DNA of 64,000 bases from Flaviflexus equikiangi (GCF_014069875.1 NZ_CP059676.1:806001-870000); one strand, 5' to 3'. Shown: positions 27,072-36,774, numbered from the stretch's first letter. Made by a program: numbers and translations. Notes: generated by a model not told the origin, from the letters alone.

Positions 27072-27174
27072 CATCCTCACTCAGGGCACGTGCGCCCCGC
27101 GTCATCCGATCGAGGCTGATCCGCCCCGACCCCGAGAATATCCGGGGGATCTGGCCAAAAGTCTTGGGATTCGC

Positions 27175-27408
27175 CTACGACGCCTGGGTGTCGGCCACGA
27201 GTTCAGCCAGTGTGCGGGCGGATTCGACGCGAGAATCAGGGATCTGGACTTTGAGGATGCGCTCGAGGTTGAAAGCGAGAGCGTAGCGAGTGAGCGGGTC
27301 GAGCCTCAGATCGTCGATGAAGTCGGCATCTTCTGTCACGTCGTCGCCGGGAATCTCGGGGGCGAGTCCAGCCAGGATTTCGCGTGCACTGTCAACGTAA
27401 GAGCTCAT
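27175..27408 (-). CDS. Acyl-carrier-like protein lacking the phosphopantetheine serine
   Basis: A 77-residue protein with the size and helical pattern of acyl carrier proteins: VDSAREILAGLAPEI, DADFIDDLRLDPLTRYALAFNLE, and VESARTLAELVADTQ. In functional ACPs helix II starts with D-S-L, whose serine carries 4'-phosphopantetheine. Here the matching codon is CCG, giving D-P-L, so the canonical attachment serine is absent. It may therefore be a regulatory or scaffold homologue. It is a single gene divergent from 27484, with an ATG and only a weak ribosome binding site. It remains possible that another residue is modified, but none is obvious. Confidence 0.72.
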   Translation of the reverse strand: MSSYVDSAREILAGLAPEIPGDDVTEDADFIDDLRLDPLTRYALAFNLERILKVQIPDSRVESARTLAELVADTQAS

Positions 27409-27483
27409 GCCTCATTATTACCCTATGGAAGAAGAGTTCCGCTGAGCATCCCCACATCCCTCACCGTTGGGTATCCTGGCAGT

Positions 27484-28158
27484 ATGGCTTTTCTCGACAT
27501 ACTCAAGCAGCTCATGCAGGTCAACGGCACGGCAGAAACCGAAGCTGAGAAGGTGGCCCGGGGCATCGAGCTCCGGGAGATCCTCTCCGAGGACCCCAAC
27601 GATGTCGCAGCCTTCCAGGGATTGGCGGAGATCGTCGAACAGGCGACCCGGGAGTCCGCGGTCGAAGACCCCCTCACGGCCGACCAGGATCAAACCTACG
27701 ATCAGGCGAACCTTGCCATGTGGTCCCTCGCGGAGGAGCTGAGCGGCCGGCCCAACGCCTGGTATCCCCTCATCGAACTCGCGCGCCTCTCCGTCGATTC
27801 CGACATCGAGGGCGCCAATCGCCGCCTCAACACGGCAATCGAGCGCGACACGACCGGGCGTGCGCTCGGTGAAGCAATCAAGATCCTGCGCGAAGCAGGA
27901 CATGCTGACGCTGGTATCTCGCTCGGCATCGGCCATTGGGATCCCGCGGAACACAAGTTCGCGGCCGGTGAGCAGATCATCATGGCCGCGGTTGATGCTG
28001 AGAAGCCCGACGTGGCGGAACGGCATTTCGTCACCCTCCAGGAGCATGCGATCCCCGGGGAGCATGAAGACAGGCTCGCCTACCTTCACCTACTGATCCA
28101 GCAGTCGAAGGCGACTGCGGAAGCGAAATACAAGGAGCGCGAACAGCGCGAGAATTGA
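27484..28158 (+). CDS. Helical repeat (TPR-like) protein, unknown
   Basis: A 224-residue, alpha-helical soluble protein. Repeating helices with the pattern AFQGLAEIVEQA, AWYPLIELARLSVD and ALGEAIKILREAGHADAGI suggest tetratricopeptide-like repeats; the C-terminus is a charged helix. TATCCT at 27472-27477 lies 6 bases before the ATG and no ribosome binding site is seen, so the message is probably leaderless. It is followed by the YciO-type gene after 6 bases, so they are likely one transcript. Confidence 0.68.
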   Translation: MAFLDILKQLMQVNGTAETEAEKVARGIELREILSEDPNDVAAFQGLAEIVEQATRESAVEDPLTADQDQTYDQANLAMWSLAEELSGRPNAWYPLIELARLSVDSDIEGANRRLNTAIERDTTGRALGEAIKILREAGHADAGISLGIGHWDPAEHKFAAGEQIIMAAVDAEKPDVAERHFVTLQEHAIPGEHEDRLAYLHLLIQQSKATAEAKYKEREQREN

Positions 28159-28164
28159 GTTGTC

Positions 28165-28785
28165 ATGGCACGATACGTTGAGATTCACCCAGAGAACCCT
28201 CAGACGCGTCTCATTGAGATGGTCGTCGAACGGCTTCGCCAAGGGGAAGTGATCGCGTTTCCCACGGATTCGGGATATGCGATCGGATGCAAGCTGGGCA
28301 ACAAGGAGGGCTTGGATCGGATCCGCGCTATTCGGCGGGTCAGCGATAAGCATCATTTCACGATGCTGTGCCACGACTTCGCTCAACTCGGCCAGTTCGT
28401 CATCGTCGATAACGCCCAGTTCCGGCTTATCAAGCAGCTGACGCCCGGGCCCTACACGTTTATCCTCAAGGGCACGAAGGACGTGCCCCGGATGACGCTT
28501 CACCCGAAGAAGAACACTGTCGGAGTTCGCCTCCCGAAGCACGAGATCACCCAGGCGCTCGTCGCCGCTCTCGGCGAGCCGCTGCTCTCGTCGACGCTGA
28601 TCCTGCCGGATGAGGAGGAGCCGATGACGGATGGGTGGGAAGTCAACGAAGCTCTCGGCCATGCTCTCGACATCGTCATCGAGGGCCCGGTCGGCGTCGA
28701 TGGTGCCACGACTGTCGTCGACATGTCGTCGGGCTTCGCCGAGGTTGTTCGCGAAGGAGCTGGAAGCACGGAGATGTTCGAGTGA
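28165..28785 (+). CDS. YciO/YrdC-type threonylcarbamoyl-AMP synthase-like protein
   Basis: A 206-residue Sua5/YciO/YrdC-domain protein. The nucleotide-binding PTDSGYAIGC is near residues 33-42, the basic RAIRRVSDKHHFTMLC near 54-69, and TPGPYTFILKGT near 93-104. KNTVGVRLPKH and the absence of the SxTN-type end motif place it closer to YciO than to the essential tRNA t6A synthase TsaC. Whether it makes threonylcarbamoyl-AMP is uncertain. It overlaps the HAD gene by 4 bases. Confidence 0.85.
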   Translation: MARYVEIHPENPQTRLIEMVVERLRQGEVIAFPTDSGYAIGCKLGNKEGLDRIRAIRRVSDKHHFTMLCHDFAQLGQFVIVDNAQFRLIKQLTPGPYTFILKGTKDVPRMTLHPKKNTVGVRLPKHEITQALVAALGEPLLSSTLILPDEEEPMTDGWEVNEALGHALDIVIEGPVGVDGATTVVDMSSGFAEVVREGAGSTEMFE

Positions 28786-29417
28786 CCCTGGGCGCCGTCT
28801 TGTTCGATCTCGACGGGACAGTTGTCGATTCGGCACCGATCGTCACCGAGCTGTTTGCGATCACGGCGAAAGAGATCTCCGGCAGGGACTATACGCCGGA
28901 CGAGATGCTGAAATATGTGGGGCCTCCGCTGTCGTGGTCGATGATGGACATGGGGGCGGAGGCGAAGGACGTCCCCCACTATATTGCGTCCTACCGTGCC
29001 CGCTACGACGGGCTCATGCTCGACTCGCCGCTCTTCGACGGCATCGACACCGTGATCCGACATCTCGCACAGCATGTGCCCATCGCCGTCGCGACGTCGA
29101 AGAAAGAATCCGGAGCGAGGCTGATCCTTGACCGATATGGTCTGCTCGATACGTTCACGGCGGTGTGCGGTGGGAGCGAGGACGGGATGAGATCGGACAA
29201 GGACGGTATCATCGCCGAAGCGCTGCGCAGGCTCGGCCCGCTCGAGGGTGAGGCCATCATGGTCGGCGATCGTATCTACGATATCGAGGGCGCGGCCGCT
29301 CACGGTCTTCGCACCGTCCTCGTGTCCTGGGGCGCCGGCACTCCTGAAGAATTCGATAAGGCCTGGCGGACGGTCGACACGCCAGCAGAGCTCGAAGGGC
29401 TTCTCCTCAGCGTCTGA
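28782..29417 (+). CDS. HAD-family phosphatase (phosphoglycolate phosphatase-like)
   Basis: A 211-residue haloacid dehalogenase-superfamily hydrolase. Motif I is FDLDGTVVDS near residues 8-17, motif II is VATSKKE near 104-110, and motifs III/IV are seen in SDKDGIIAEAL and VGDRIYDIEGA. An alpha-helical cap lies between motifs I and II, as in phosphoglycolate phosphatases. The GTG start at 28782 overlaps the previous stop (GTGA). Its own stop codon lies inside the terminator stem that follows. The substrate is not decidable. Confidence 0.85.
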   Translation: MTLGAVLFDLDGTVVDSAPIVTELFAITAKEISGRDYTPDEMLKYVGPPLSWSMMDMGAEAKDVPHYIASYRARYDGLMLDSPLFDGIDTVIRHLAQHVPIAVATSKKESGARLILDRYGLLDTFTAVCGGSEDGMRSDKDGIIAEALRRLGPLEGEAIMVGDRIYDIEGAAAHGLRTVLVSWGAGTPEEFDKAWRTVDTPAELEGLLLSV

Positions 29418-29455
29418 GCTTTCCTGTGGTGGCGCACACCACCACAGGGAAGCTC
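29416..29455. terminator. Bidirectional terminator between HAD and ABC exporter genes
   Basis: Arms 29416-29432 and 29439-29455 form a 17-bp stem with a single G-T position around loop CGCACA. The stem includes the last bases of the HAD stop codon and ends 5 bases before the stop of the minus-strand ABC gene, so the two convergent genes share one compact terminator. Confidence 0.8.
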
Positions 29456-29459
29456 TCAA

Positions 29460-31361
29460 TCATCGGTTCTCGAATTGTGCCTGGTAGAGCGAGGCATAGG
29501 CCCCGCCGCGACTGAGGAGATCTTCGTGGGTGCCCTGTTCGACGACGTCACCATCCTCCATGACCACAATGAGATCAGCTTCCCGGATCGTGGAAAGCCG
29601 GTGGGCGATGACGAAGGATGTGCGCCCCTCCTTGAGGGTCGACATCGCATCCTGCACCAACATCTCGGTCCTCGTATCAACGGATGACGTGGCCTCGTCG
29701 AGGATGAGGATCTCAGGATCGGCAAGATATGCTCGAGCGATCGTGATGAGCTGCTTCTCGCCCACCGAAATGGTCTCACCCTCATCATCGACAACAGTAT
29801 CCAGTCCCTTGGGGAGTTGGCTTGCCAACCGGTCAACGGAGGCCGCCTTCGCCGCGGCGAGGATATCCTCACGCGTCGCGTTGTCTCGGGCGAATGCAAT
29901 GTTCTCGGCAATGGTGCCCTCGAACAGCCATGTGTCCTGAAGGACCATGCCCATGTTCTCCCGGAGCTCTTCCTTCGAGATCGTGGCGATGTCAACACCG
30001 TCGATCAGGATCTGGCCGGAGTCGATCTCGTAGAACCGCAGCAGCAGGTTGACGAGGGTCGTCTTGCCGGCGCCGGTGGGTCCGACAATGGCGACGGTCT
30101 GACCCGGCTTCGCATGAAGGGACAGGCCGGTGATGACGGGGGTTCCTTCCTCGTAGGAGAAGCGGACGTCCCTGAACTCGACATCGCCGCGCGTGGGGGA
30201 GGCGAGAGTGCCATGGGCGTCGGGTGCCATCTCGTCAGCGTCGAGATAGGCGAAGATCCTCTCGGCACTGGCTGCTCCGGACTGGAGAAGATTCGCCATC
30301 GACGCGAGCTGGCCGAGCGGCTGCGTGAACTGCCGCGAGTATTGGATGAAGGCCTGGACCGAACCGAGCGTGATCGTGCCGCTGGCGACCTGGATGCCGC
30401 CCACGACGGCCACGATGACGTAGCCGATGTTGGAGACCAGGTTCATGGCTGGCTGCATGAGACCTGAGATGAACTGGGCCATGAATGACGCATGGCGGAG
30501 CTTATCGTTGCGAACGTTGAACTCGTCGGTGAAGTTCTCCTCGAGGCCGAACGCGGTGACGACCTCGTGGCCGGTGAAGGCTTCCTCCACGGTGTCCGAC
30601 ACGTCCCCTGTCAGCTTCCACTGATCCCTGAAATAGGGTTGGGCCTTCTTCATGACACGGGTCGCAAGCCAGATGCCGGCGGGGACGACGAGGAAGGTGA
30701 GGAGTGCGAGCTGCCATGAGATGACGAACATCATGGCCGTGATGCCGATGATGGTGAGCAGGTTCTGGAACACCGAGTTCATCGTCTGCATGAGAGTCTG
30801 CGTAATGTTGTCGACGTCGTTGGTGACGCGCGACAGAAGGTCTCCGCGGGAACGCTGATCGATGTAGGACAGGGGAACCCGATCGATCTTCGCCTGGGCC
30901 CGGTCTCTCAGCTCCCAGCCGAGATTCTGCACGACGACCCTGATGATCCAGCCCGCTACGAACTGGAAGACCGCCGCCACGACATAGATCGCGGCCACGA
31001 TGACGAGAATGGACCAGAGCCGGTCGAAATCGATTCCCTCCCCGGGCGTGACGTCGGCTCGGCCGACCATGTTCGCGAGTTCGCCTCGACCCTGCTCCTC
31101 GAGCCTGGCAACCGTCTCCGCGGTCGACAGCCCGGCAGGCATATCGCCGAGCACATCGCTCAGCACGCCCGTATAGATGACGTCAGTCGCACGCCCCAGA
31201 AGGGCAGGCCCCGCAACCTGGAGCGTGACGGCAACAGCCGTGAGAAGAGTGATGAGGACAATCTTCATCCGTGCTGGTTTCAGCATGCGGAGAAGCCTCT
31301 TCATCGTGCCAGAGAAGTTCTTCGACTTCTCCCCAGGTGCAACACCGTGATGTGGGCTCAT
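29460..31361 (-). CDS. ABC exporter half-transporter, subunit B
   Basis: A 633-residue type IV (type I exporter) half-transporter: an N-terminal cytoplasmic tail, six membrane helices (about residues 20-345), then an ATPase domain. Walker A is GPTGAGKTT, the signature reads ISVGEKQL instead of LSGGQ, and Walker B is ILILDEATSSVD with an intact catalytic glutamate. It has an unusually large external loop between helices 1 and 2 (about residues 60-115). It overlaps the upstream half-transporter by 4 bases and should form a heterodimer with it, probably a drug or lipid exporter. Confidence 0.9.
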   Translation of the reverse strand: MSPHHGVAPGEKSKNFSGTMKRLLRMLKPARMKIVLITLLTAVAVTLQVAGPALLGRATDVIYTGVLSDVLGDMPAGLSTAETVARLEEQGRGELANMVGRADVTPGEGIDFDRLWSILVIVAAIYVVAAVFQFVAGWIIRVVVQNLGWELRDRAQAKIDRVPLSYIDQRSRGDLLSRVTNDVDNITQTLMQTMNSVFQNLLTIIGITAMMFVISWQLALLTFLVVPAGIWLATRVMKKAQPYFRDQWKLTGDVSDTVEEAFTGHEVVTAFGLEENFTDEFNVRNDKLRHASFMAQFISGLMQPAMNLVSNIGYVIVAVVGGIQVASGTITLGSVQAFIQYSRQFTQPLGQLASMANLLQSGAASAERIFAYLDADEMAPDAHGTLASPTRGDVEFRDVRFSYEEGTPVITGLSLHAKPGQTVAIVGPTGAGKTTLVNLLLRFYEIDSGQILIDGVDIATISKEELRENMGMVLQDTWLFEGTIAENIAFARDNATREDILAAAKAASVDRLASQLPKGLDTVVDDEGETISVGEKQLITIARAYLADPEILILDEATSSVDTRTEMLVQDAMSTLKEGRTSFVIAHRLSTIREADLIVVMEDGDVVEQGTHEDLLSRGGAYASLYQAQFENR

Positions 31362-33109
31362 GCCGCTTCCTCCTCGGACAGCTGGGAGGAGACGATCTCC
31401 TGATAGGTGGTGCAGGTCTTCATCAGTTCCTCATGGGTACCCTGTCCGACATCCCGGCCCCCGTCGACAACGACGATCCGGTCAGCCGTCCGAATGGTCG
31501 AGATCCGCTGCGCAACAATGAGAACCGCGGCGCCTGGGATGGCGGAGGGCAGTGCGTGCCGCAGCCGCTGATCGGTAGCGAAATCCAACGCCGAGAACGA
31601 ATCATCGAAGATCACGAGATCGACATCTCCCGCCATCGCACGGTAGAGCGCGCGTGCGATCGTCAAACGCTGACGCTGCCCGCCCGACAGATTGCGCCCG
31701 CCCGGGTCGACGCGGGAAGCGAGACCATCGTCGAGCTTCGCGACGAACTCCGTCGCCTGCGCCGCATCGAGTGCAGCCCACACCCGCTCCTCGTCCACGT
31801 CGACGTCCCCTCTCGTGCCCGTGATCGTCGATGCGATCGTGCCGGCAAACAGGTACGCCTTCTGCGCCACGAGGGCGATACGTGTCCGCAGCAGGGTCGG
31901 ATCGAAGGAGCGGATATCGATTCCCCCGAGGGTGACCGAACCCGAGACCGGATCGACCATGCGAGACAGCAGGTGGACGAGGGTGGTCTTGCCGGAGCCC
32001 GTGCCGCCGACGATAGCGGTGGTGGTTCCGGGCGTCAGAGTGAGACTGAGGGAATCGAGCACGGGACGGTCCGCATCGTCGTACTGCACGGTCGCGTTCT
32101 CGGCCGCAAACGCGGCGGGGGACGGCGGCAGCGGAGTCGGATCGACCGGGGCCTCGATATCGACCGCGGTGTTGAGGACTGCGCCGATGCGGTCGGCAGA
32201 GACACGGGCACGCGGCACCATCATGAACATCATGGCCGCCATCATGATCGCCATGAGGATCTGCATGAGGTAGTTGATGAAGGCGAGAAGTGCACCGACC
32301 TGCATCCCGCCGTCAGCGATCCGGTGTCCGCCGAACCACACGATCGCCACGGACGACAGGCCGACGATCATCTGGATGACGGGAAGCATGAACGCCCACG
32401 TCGTGCCGATCTTCAGCCATACCTCCCGCATGTTGTCATTCGCCTCGCGGAAACGCATCTTCTGAGCGTGCTGGCGCAGGAAGGCGCGGATGACACGCAC
32501 CCCGGTCAACTGTTCCCGCAAGAGCCTGTTGATCGTGTCGACACGGGTCTGCTGGACCTTGTAGAGCGGGCCGAGACGCACCATCATCCCGAACGTGAAG
32601 AGCCCCAAGACTGGCACGATGATGACGAACAGTCCGGACAGGACAACATCCTGGGCTGCCGCCATGATGATGCCTCCCACGCCCATGATCGGCGCCATGA
32701 CGATGATCGTGAACGTCATGTGGACGACCATCTGGACCTGGCTGACGTCGTTCGTGGACCGGGTGATGAGGGAGGCCGGGCCGAAGTGATGGAGCTCGGA
32801 GCGGCCGAAGCTCTGGACCTTGCCGAACACCTCCGCACGGAGGTGGTGTCCGAGGCCCATCGCAAGCCCCGCACCGACGTAGATGGCGGCGCCGATCGCG
32901 AGGACCTGAAGAACAGTGACGACGAGCATGAGCCCGCCGAGCTGCCAGATCCTAGGAATATCGGCCGCGATCACGCCGTCGTCGATGATGGCGGCGTTGA
33001 GCGCAGGCAGGAGGAGCGATGCGATTGATTGGAGGAGCTGGAGGACAAGAACGGCGGCAACCTTGCCTTTGTGATGGCGGAGGTAGTCCCACGTGAGGCT
33101 GACGAGCAT
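31358..33109 (-). CDS. ABC exporter half-transporter, subunit A (degenerate Walker B)
   Basis: A 583-residue half-transporter with six membrane helices and a C-terminal ATPase. Walker A is GGTGSGKTT and the signature is LSGGQRQR. Walker B ends IFDDSFSALD, so the catalytic glutamate is an aspartate. With the variant signature in its partner, this gives one consensus and one degenerate ATP site, the rule in heterodimeric exporters such as LmrCD, BmrCD and TM287/288. It is the first gene of the pair; aceE ends upstream behind a terminator. Confidence 0.9.
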   Translation of the reverse strand: MLVSLTWDYLRHHKGKVAAVLVLQLLQSIASLLLPALNAAIIDDGVIAADIPRIWQLGGLMLVVTVLQVLAIGAAIYVGAGLAMGLGHHLRAEVFGKVQSFGRSELHHFGPASLITRSTNDVSQVQMVVHMTFTIIVMAPIMGVGGIIMAAAQDVVLSGLFVIIVPVLGLFTFGMMVRLGPLYKVQQTRVDTINRLLREQLTGVRVIRAFLRQHAQKMRFREANDNMREVWLKIGTTWAFMLPVIQMIVGLSSVAIVWFGGHRIADGGMQVGALLAFINYLMQILMAIMMAAMMFMMVPRARVSADRIGAVLNTAVDIEAPVDPTPLPPSPAAFAAENATVQYDDADRPVLDSLSLTLTPGTTTAIVGGTGSGKTTLVHLLSRMVDPVSGSVTLGGIDIRSFDPTLLRTRIALVAQKAYLFAGTIASTITGTRGDVDVDEERVWAALDAAQATEFVAKLDDGLASRVDPGGRNLSGGQRQRLTIARALYRAMAGDVDLVIFDDSFSALDFATDQRLRHALPSAIPGAAVLIVAQRISTIRTADRIVVVDGGRDVGQGTHEELMKTCTTYQEIVSSQLSEEEAA

Positions 33110-33131
33110 AGGTCTTTCTTTTGTGAGAATA

Positions 33132-33158
33132 AGAGGGCGCCCATGATGGGCGCCCTCT
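33132..33158 (-). terminator. Terminator of aceE
   Basis: A perfect 11-bp stem, AGAGGGCGCCC with GGGCGCCCTCT, loop ATGAT. In the minus direction it follows the aceE stop by about 15 bases and is followed by TATTCTC, moderately U-rich. It also separates aceE from the ABC exporter pair. Confidence 0.8.
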
Positions 33159-33172
33159 CAGATTGTCAGGAT

Positions 33173-35923
33173 TTACGCGTCTCCGCCAGCCTCTCCGGAC
33201 TGTCCTGCGTTGACGTTGAAGATGTCATACTTGTCGATCGCTTCCTTGACGGTGGAGCGGTCGATACGACCGAGGTCCGCAAGCGTCGCCAGCGCCCGAA
33301 CGACCATCGAGTGGGCGTCGATCTTGAACTGGCGGCGTGCAGCCGCACGAGTATCGGAGTAGCCGAAGCCATCCGCACCGAGGGTGGCGTACGTTCCCGG
33401 GATCCATGCACGGACGGAGTCCTGGACCTGGTGCTCGAAGTCAGACGTGGCGACGAAGACGTCGGCGTCATGCTGGAGCTTCTGGGTGAGGAACGGCACC
33501 TGACGCTCCTCGTCGGGATGGAGGTAGTTGTGCTCGTCGGCAGCGAGGCCGTCCTTGCGCAGCTCATACCAGGATGTCACCGAGTAGACGGAAGCCTTGA
33601 CACCCCAATCCTGTTCGAGGAGCTCCTTCGCGTGGAGTGCCCAGGGCACGCCCACACCGGAGGAGAGCAGCCCGACGCGGTGACCATCGCCCTCCGCGTC
33701 GGCGATGCGGTGGATGCCGCGCAGAATACCCTCGACGTCGACGTTCTCCGGCTCTTCCGGCTGGACGATCGGCTCGTTGTAGACGGTGAGGTAGTACATG
33801 ACGTCCTGGTCGCGGCCGTCGCTGCCATCGCCGTACATGCGCTTGATACCGTCCTGCACGATGTGGGTGATCTCGTACGAGTAGGCCGGGTCGTAGATGA
33901 CCATGGCTGGGTTCGTCGATGCGAGGACGGGGGAGTGGCCATCCATGTGCTGGGTGCCCTCACCCGCGAGGGTGGTTCGACCTGCGGTCGCACCGATGAT
34001 GAAGCCGCGAGCCAGCTGATCAGCCGCAGCCCAGAACTGGTCGCCCGTGCGCTGGAAGCCGAACATCGAGTAGAAGATGTAGAACGGCATCATCATCTCG
34101 CCGTGGACAGCATGCGAGGTGCCGACGGTCGCGAGAGTCGCGGCCGATCCGGCTTCGTTGATGCCCATGTGGAGAATCTGGCCGGTCTCTGCCTCCTTGT
34201 ACGACAGGAGCAGATCGGCATCGACGGACGTGTAGCGCTGTCCGTGCGTGTTGTAGATCTTGGCCGTCGGGAAGATCGCGTCCAAACCGAACGTGCGAGC
34301 CTCGTCGGGGATGATCGGTACGACGCGCTTGCCGAACTCCCTATCCTTCATGAGTTCTTTGAGGAGGCGGACGAGCGCCATGGTCGTGGCGACTTTCTGC
34401 TGTCCCGAACCCTTCTTGAGAACCTCGAAGCGCTTCTCCTCGGGCAGCTTGATGCCGTTCCAGGTCTTGCGGCGCTCGGGGAGGTAGCCGCCGAGGTGCT
34501 TCCGGCGGTCCTGCATGTACTGGTAGGCCTCGTTGTCTTCCGCCGGGCGGAAGTACGGCGCGTGGTACGGATCCTCGAGCTGCGAATCGTCGATGTCCAG
34601 GTTGAGCGTGTCGCGCAGACCCATGAGGTCCTGCTGGTTGAGCTTCTTCATCTGGTGCGTCGAGTTGCGGCCAGCGAAGTTCGTGCCGAGCAGGTAGCCC
34701 TTGATCGTGTGAGCGAGGATGACGGTCGGCTGGCCCGTGTGCTCGGTCGCCTGCTTGTAGGCGGCGTACACCTTGCGGTAGTCGTGGCCGCCGCGCTTGA
34801 GGGACCAGATCCGCTCATCGGACCAGTCCTTGACCATGGCCTTCGTCCGGGGATCGCGTCCGAAGAAGTTCTCGCGGACGAACGCACCATCGTTGGCCTT
34901 GAAGCCCTGGTAGTCGCCATCGAGCGTCGTGTTCATGATGTTGACGAGCGCACGATCGTGGTCGGCCTCGAGCAGCGGATCCCACTCGCGGCCCCAGATC
35001 ACCTTGATGACGTTCCAGCCGGCTCCCCGGAAGAACGCCTCGAGTTCCTGGATGATCTTGCCGTTGCCGCGGACCGGACCGTCGAGACGCTGGAGGTTGC
35101 AGTTGACCACAAAGTTGAGGTTGTCGAGGCCCTGCTGTGCGGCGAGCTGGAGCATGCCGCGCGACTCCGGCTCGTCCATCTCACCATCGCCGAGGAATGC
35201 CCAGACGTTCTGCTGCGAGGTGTCCTTGATGCCGCGATCATGCAGGTATTTGTTGAACCATGCCTGATGGATCGCCTGTGCGGGGCCGAGACCCATCGAG
35301 ACCGTGGGGAACTCCCAGAAGTCGTCCATGCGGCGCGGGTGCGGATAGGAGGGCAGACCGCGTCCACCCTCGGGTCGGGAATGCTCCTGGCGGAAGCCGT
35401 CCATGTCCTTCTCGGACAGGCGGCCCTCGACGAAGGCGCGAGCATAGTTGCCCGGTGCCGCGTGGCCCTGGAAGAAGACCTGGTCGCCCCCGCCCGGATG
35501 GCTCTTGCCGCGGAAGAAGTGGTTGAAGCCGACCTCGTAGAGGGTGGCAACGGACGCGTAGGACGAGATATGGCCACCGACCTGGACACTGGGACGCTGC
35601 GCGCGCGTCACCTGGACGGCCGCATTCCAGCGCACCCACCGGCGGATCTCGCGCTCGAGCTTCTCATCGCCCGGGAAGTAGGGCTCGTCCTGGACGCCGA
35701 TCGTGTTGACGTAGGGGGTTGTGAGACTGGACGGGACCTGAATGTTGCGCTGGCGTGCGCGGCGCAGCATCGACAGGAGAATGTAGCGAGCGCGGGGACC
35801 GCCTCGATTCTCGATCAGATCGTCAATCGAATCGATCCACTCCCGTGTCTCTTCTGAGTCAATGTCCGGGACCTGACTGAGCAGCCCGTCAATGAGGGGG
35901 GACGTATTGTCGTTCGAACTCAC
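33173..35923 (-). CDS. aceE: Pyruvate dehydrogenase E1 component, homodimeric AceE type
   Basis: A 916-residue thiamine diphosphate enzyme that decarboxylates pyruvate and passes acetyl groups to the E2 lipoyl domains. The TPP/Mg site is seen at [10 protein letters not shown] followed by [19 protein letters not shown]. The N-terminal [24 protein letters not shown] and the long [14 protein letters not shown] segments are typical of AceE. Two starts are possible: ATG 35929 has its AAGGAG directly adjacent, whereas GTG 35923 lies 6 bases after the same site, so the GTG is preferred. No E2 or E3 gene is nearby, as is usual in Actinobacteria. Confidence 0.95.
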   Translation of the reverse strand: MSSNDNTSPLIDGLLSQVPDIDSEETREWIDSIDDLIENRGGPRARYILLSMLRRARQRNIQVPSSLTTPYVNTIGVQDEPYFPGDEKLEREIRRWVRWNAAVQVTRAQRPSVQVGGHISSYASVATLYEVGFNHFFRGKSHPGGGDQVFFQGHAAPGNYARAFVEGRLSEKDMDGFRQEHSRPEGGRGLPSYPHPRRMDDFWEFPTVSMGLGPAQAIHQAWFNKYLHDRGIKDTSQQNVWAFLGDGEMDEPESRGMLQLAAQQGLDNLNFVVNCNLQRLDGPVRGNGKIIQELEAFFRGAGWNVIKVIWGREWDPLLEADHDRALVNIMNTTLDGDYQGFKANDGAFVRENFFGRDPRTKAMVKDWSDERIWSLKRGGHDYRKVYAAYKQATEHTGQPTVILAHTIKGYLLGTNFAGRNSTHQMKKLNQQDLMGLRDTLNLDIDDSQLEDPYHAPYFRPAEDNEAYQYMQDRRKHLGGYLPERRKTWNGIKLPEEKRFEVLKKGSGQQKVATTMALVRLLKELMKDREFGKRVVPIIPDEARTFGLDAIFPTAKIYNTHGQRYTSVDADLLLSYKEAETGQILHMGINEAGSAATLATVGTSHAVHGEMMMPFYIFYSMFGFQRTGDQFWAAADQLARGFIIGATAGRTTLAGEGTQHMDGHSPVLASTNPAMVIYDPAYSYEITHIVQDGIKRMYGDGSDGRDQDVMYYLTVYNEPIVQPEEPENVDVEGILRGIHRIADAEGDGHRVGLLSSGVGVPWALHAKELLEQDWGVKASVYSVTSWYELRKDGLAADEHNYLHPDEERQVPFLTQKLQHDADVFVATSDFEHQVQDSVRAWIPGTYATLGADGFGYSDTRAAARRQFKIDAHSMVVRALATLADLGRIDRSTVKEAIDKYDIFNVNAGQSGEAGGDA

Positions 35924-36149
35924 AAGCATCTCCTTGCAGTGCATTAGATTGCGCGGGGGTGGGCCGACGGCGGCCGACAAACCCGATACGATAAATCTAC
36001 CGCTTTCCGGGTCGAACGTCCCGCGTCCTGCAGTTTCGCTGTTGTGAAAGAGCACTCAGCCGGTGTTGTTTGTCACCGGATCGCACGCTTGAAGCCCGAA
36101 TTATGGTGAAGACATGGAAATTTCTTCCAATCTTTGGTGAACTAGGGGT

Positions 36150-36611
36150 GTGGAAAATCAAGCGACCGCTTCCTCGCGGTCTACACAGGAAAGGACCGGT
36201 TCTTCGACCGGATCAGTGGAGCTCGGACTGAAAGCCGGGCAGGTGATCCAGGAATTCTATTGGGACGACGACGTTGATGAGTCGTTCCGAGCCAGGATCG
36301 AAGAGGCCACGGGTGTCGAGCTCGTCGACGAAGACTACGCAGACGTCTGCGATGGCACACTGATCTGGTGGCGCGATGATGACGGAGATGCCGACGATCT
36401 GGCAGATCTCCTTGTCGACGCCAGAGCGAACCTCGATGACGGATCAGGAATCATCTGGGTCATGATCCCCTCGATGGGATCCGTCGGGTACGTCGAGCAC
36501 AACGTCGTCGAAGAGGCCGCACAGACGGCCGGTCTCGCAGCAACAACAGCGGCAGCTCTCTCACGCAAGTGGACGGGAGTCAGGCTCACAGCTCGTGGGC
36601 CGCGCCGATAG
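36150..36611 (+). CDS. DUF3052-family protein
   Basis: A 153-residue actinobacterial protein. After a low-complexity Ser/Thr N-terminus of about 20 residues comes the DUF3052 core: LGLKAGQVIQEFYWDDDVD, ELVDEDYADVCDGTLIWWRDDD, and the C-terminal AAALSRKWTGVRLTARG. The function is unknown. Its position divergent from aceE is the same as in mycobacteria (the Rv2239c neighbourhood), which supports the call. The start is a GTG at 36150. A hairpin follows the stop. Confidence 0.87.
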   Translation: MENQATASSRSTQERTGSSTGSVELGLKAGQVIQEFYWDDDVDESFRARIEEATGVELVDEDYADVCDGTLIWWRDDDGDADDLADLLVDARANLDDGSGIIWVMIPSMGSVGYVEHNVVEEAAQTAGLAATTAAALSRKWTGVRLTARGPRR

Positions 36612-36632
36612 AACCAACCCTTTGTCAGTCAT

Positions 36633-36656
36633 GCGGGCGGCCATTCGGCCGCCCGC
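36633..36656 (+). terminator. Terminator after the DUF3052 gene
   Basis: A perfect 10-bp stem, GCGGGCGGCC with GGCCGCCCGC, around loop ATTC, 21 bases after the stop codon. There is little U-run after it. Confidence 0.7.
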
Positions 36657-36760
36657 ACCTATGTCTGCGCTCGTCCCGGCACGAGAGGAGAATCTGCCTT
36701 TCGGTGGCCCCTCGACTAGGGTTGAGGTGGCTTACCAGGTGAGAAGAATTTTCCGAGAGC

Positions 36761-36774
36761 TGACTGACCAGTCA
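36761..36774. promoter_or_regulatory. Perfect palindrome upstream of aspA, candidate TetR-type operator
   Basis: TGACTGACCAGTCA is a 6-2-6 perfect inverted repeat about 100 bases before the aspA start. Its size and TGAC...GTCA form resemble TetR-family operators. No TetR gene is in the window, so the regulator would have to act from elsewhere. Confidence 0.5.

Noticed and set aside
31271-33028. A 585-codon open frame opposite the ABC exporter subunit
   Set aside because: Low-complexity Arg/His/Asp-rich product antisense to a gene with clear Walker and signature motifs.
33029-35857. A 942-codon open frame on the plus strand opposite aceE
   Set aside because: It is the antisense shadow of the clearly conserved aceE; high-GC codon bias keeps the opposite frame open.
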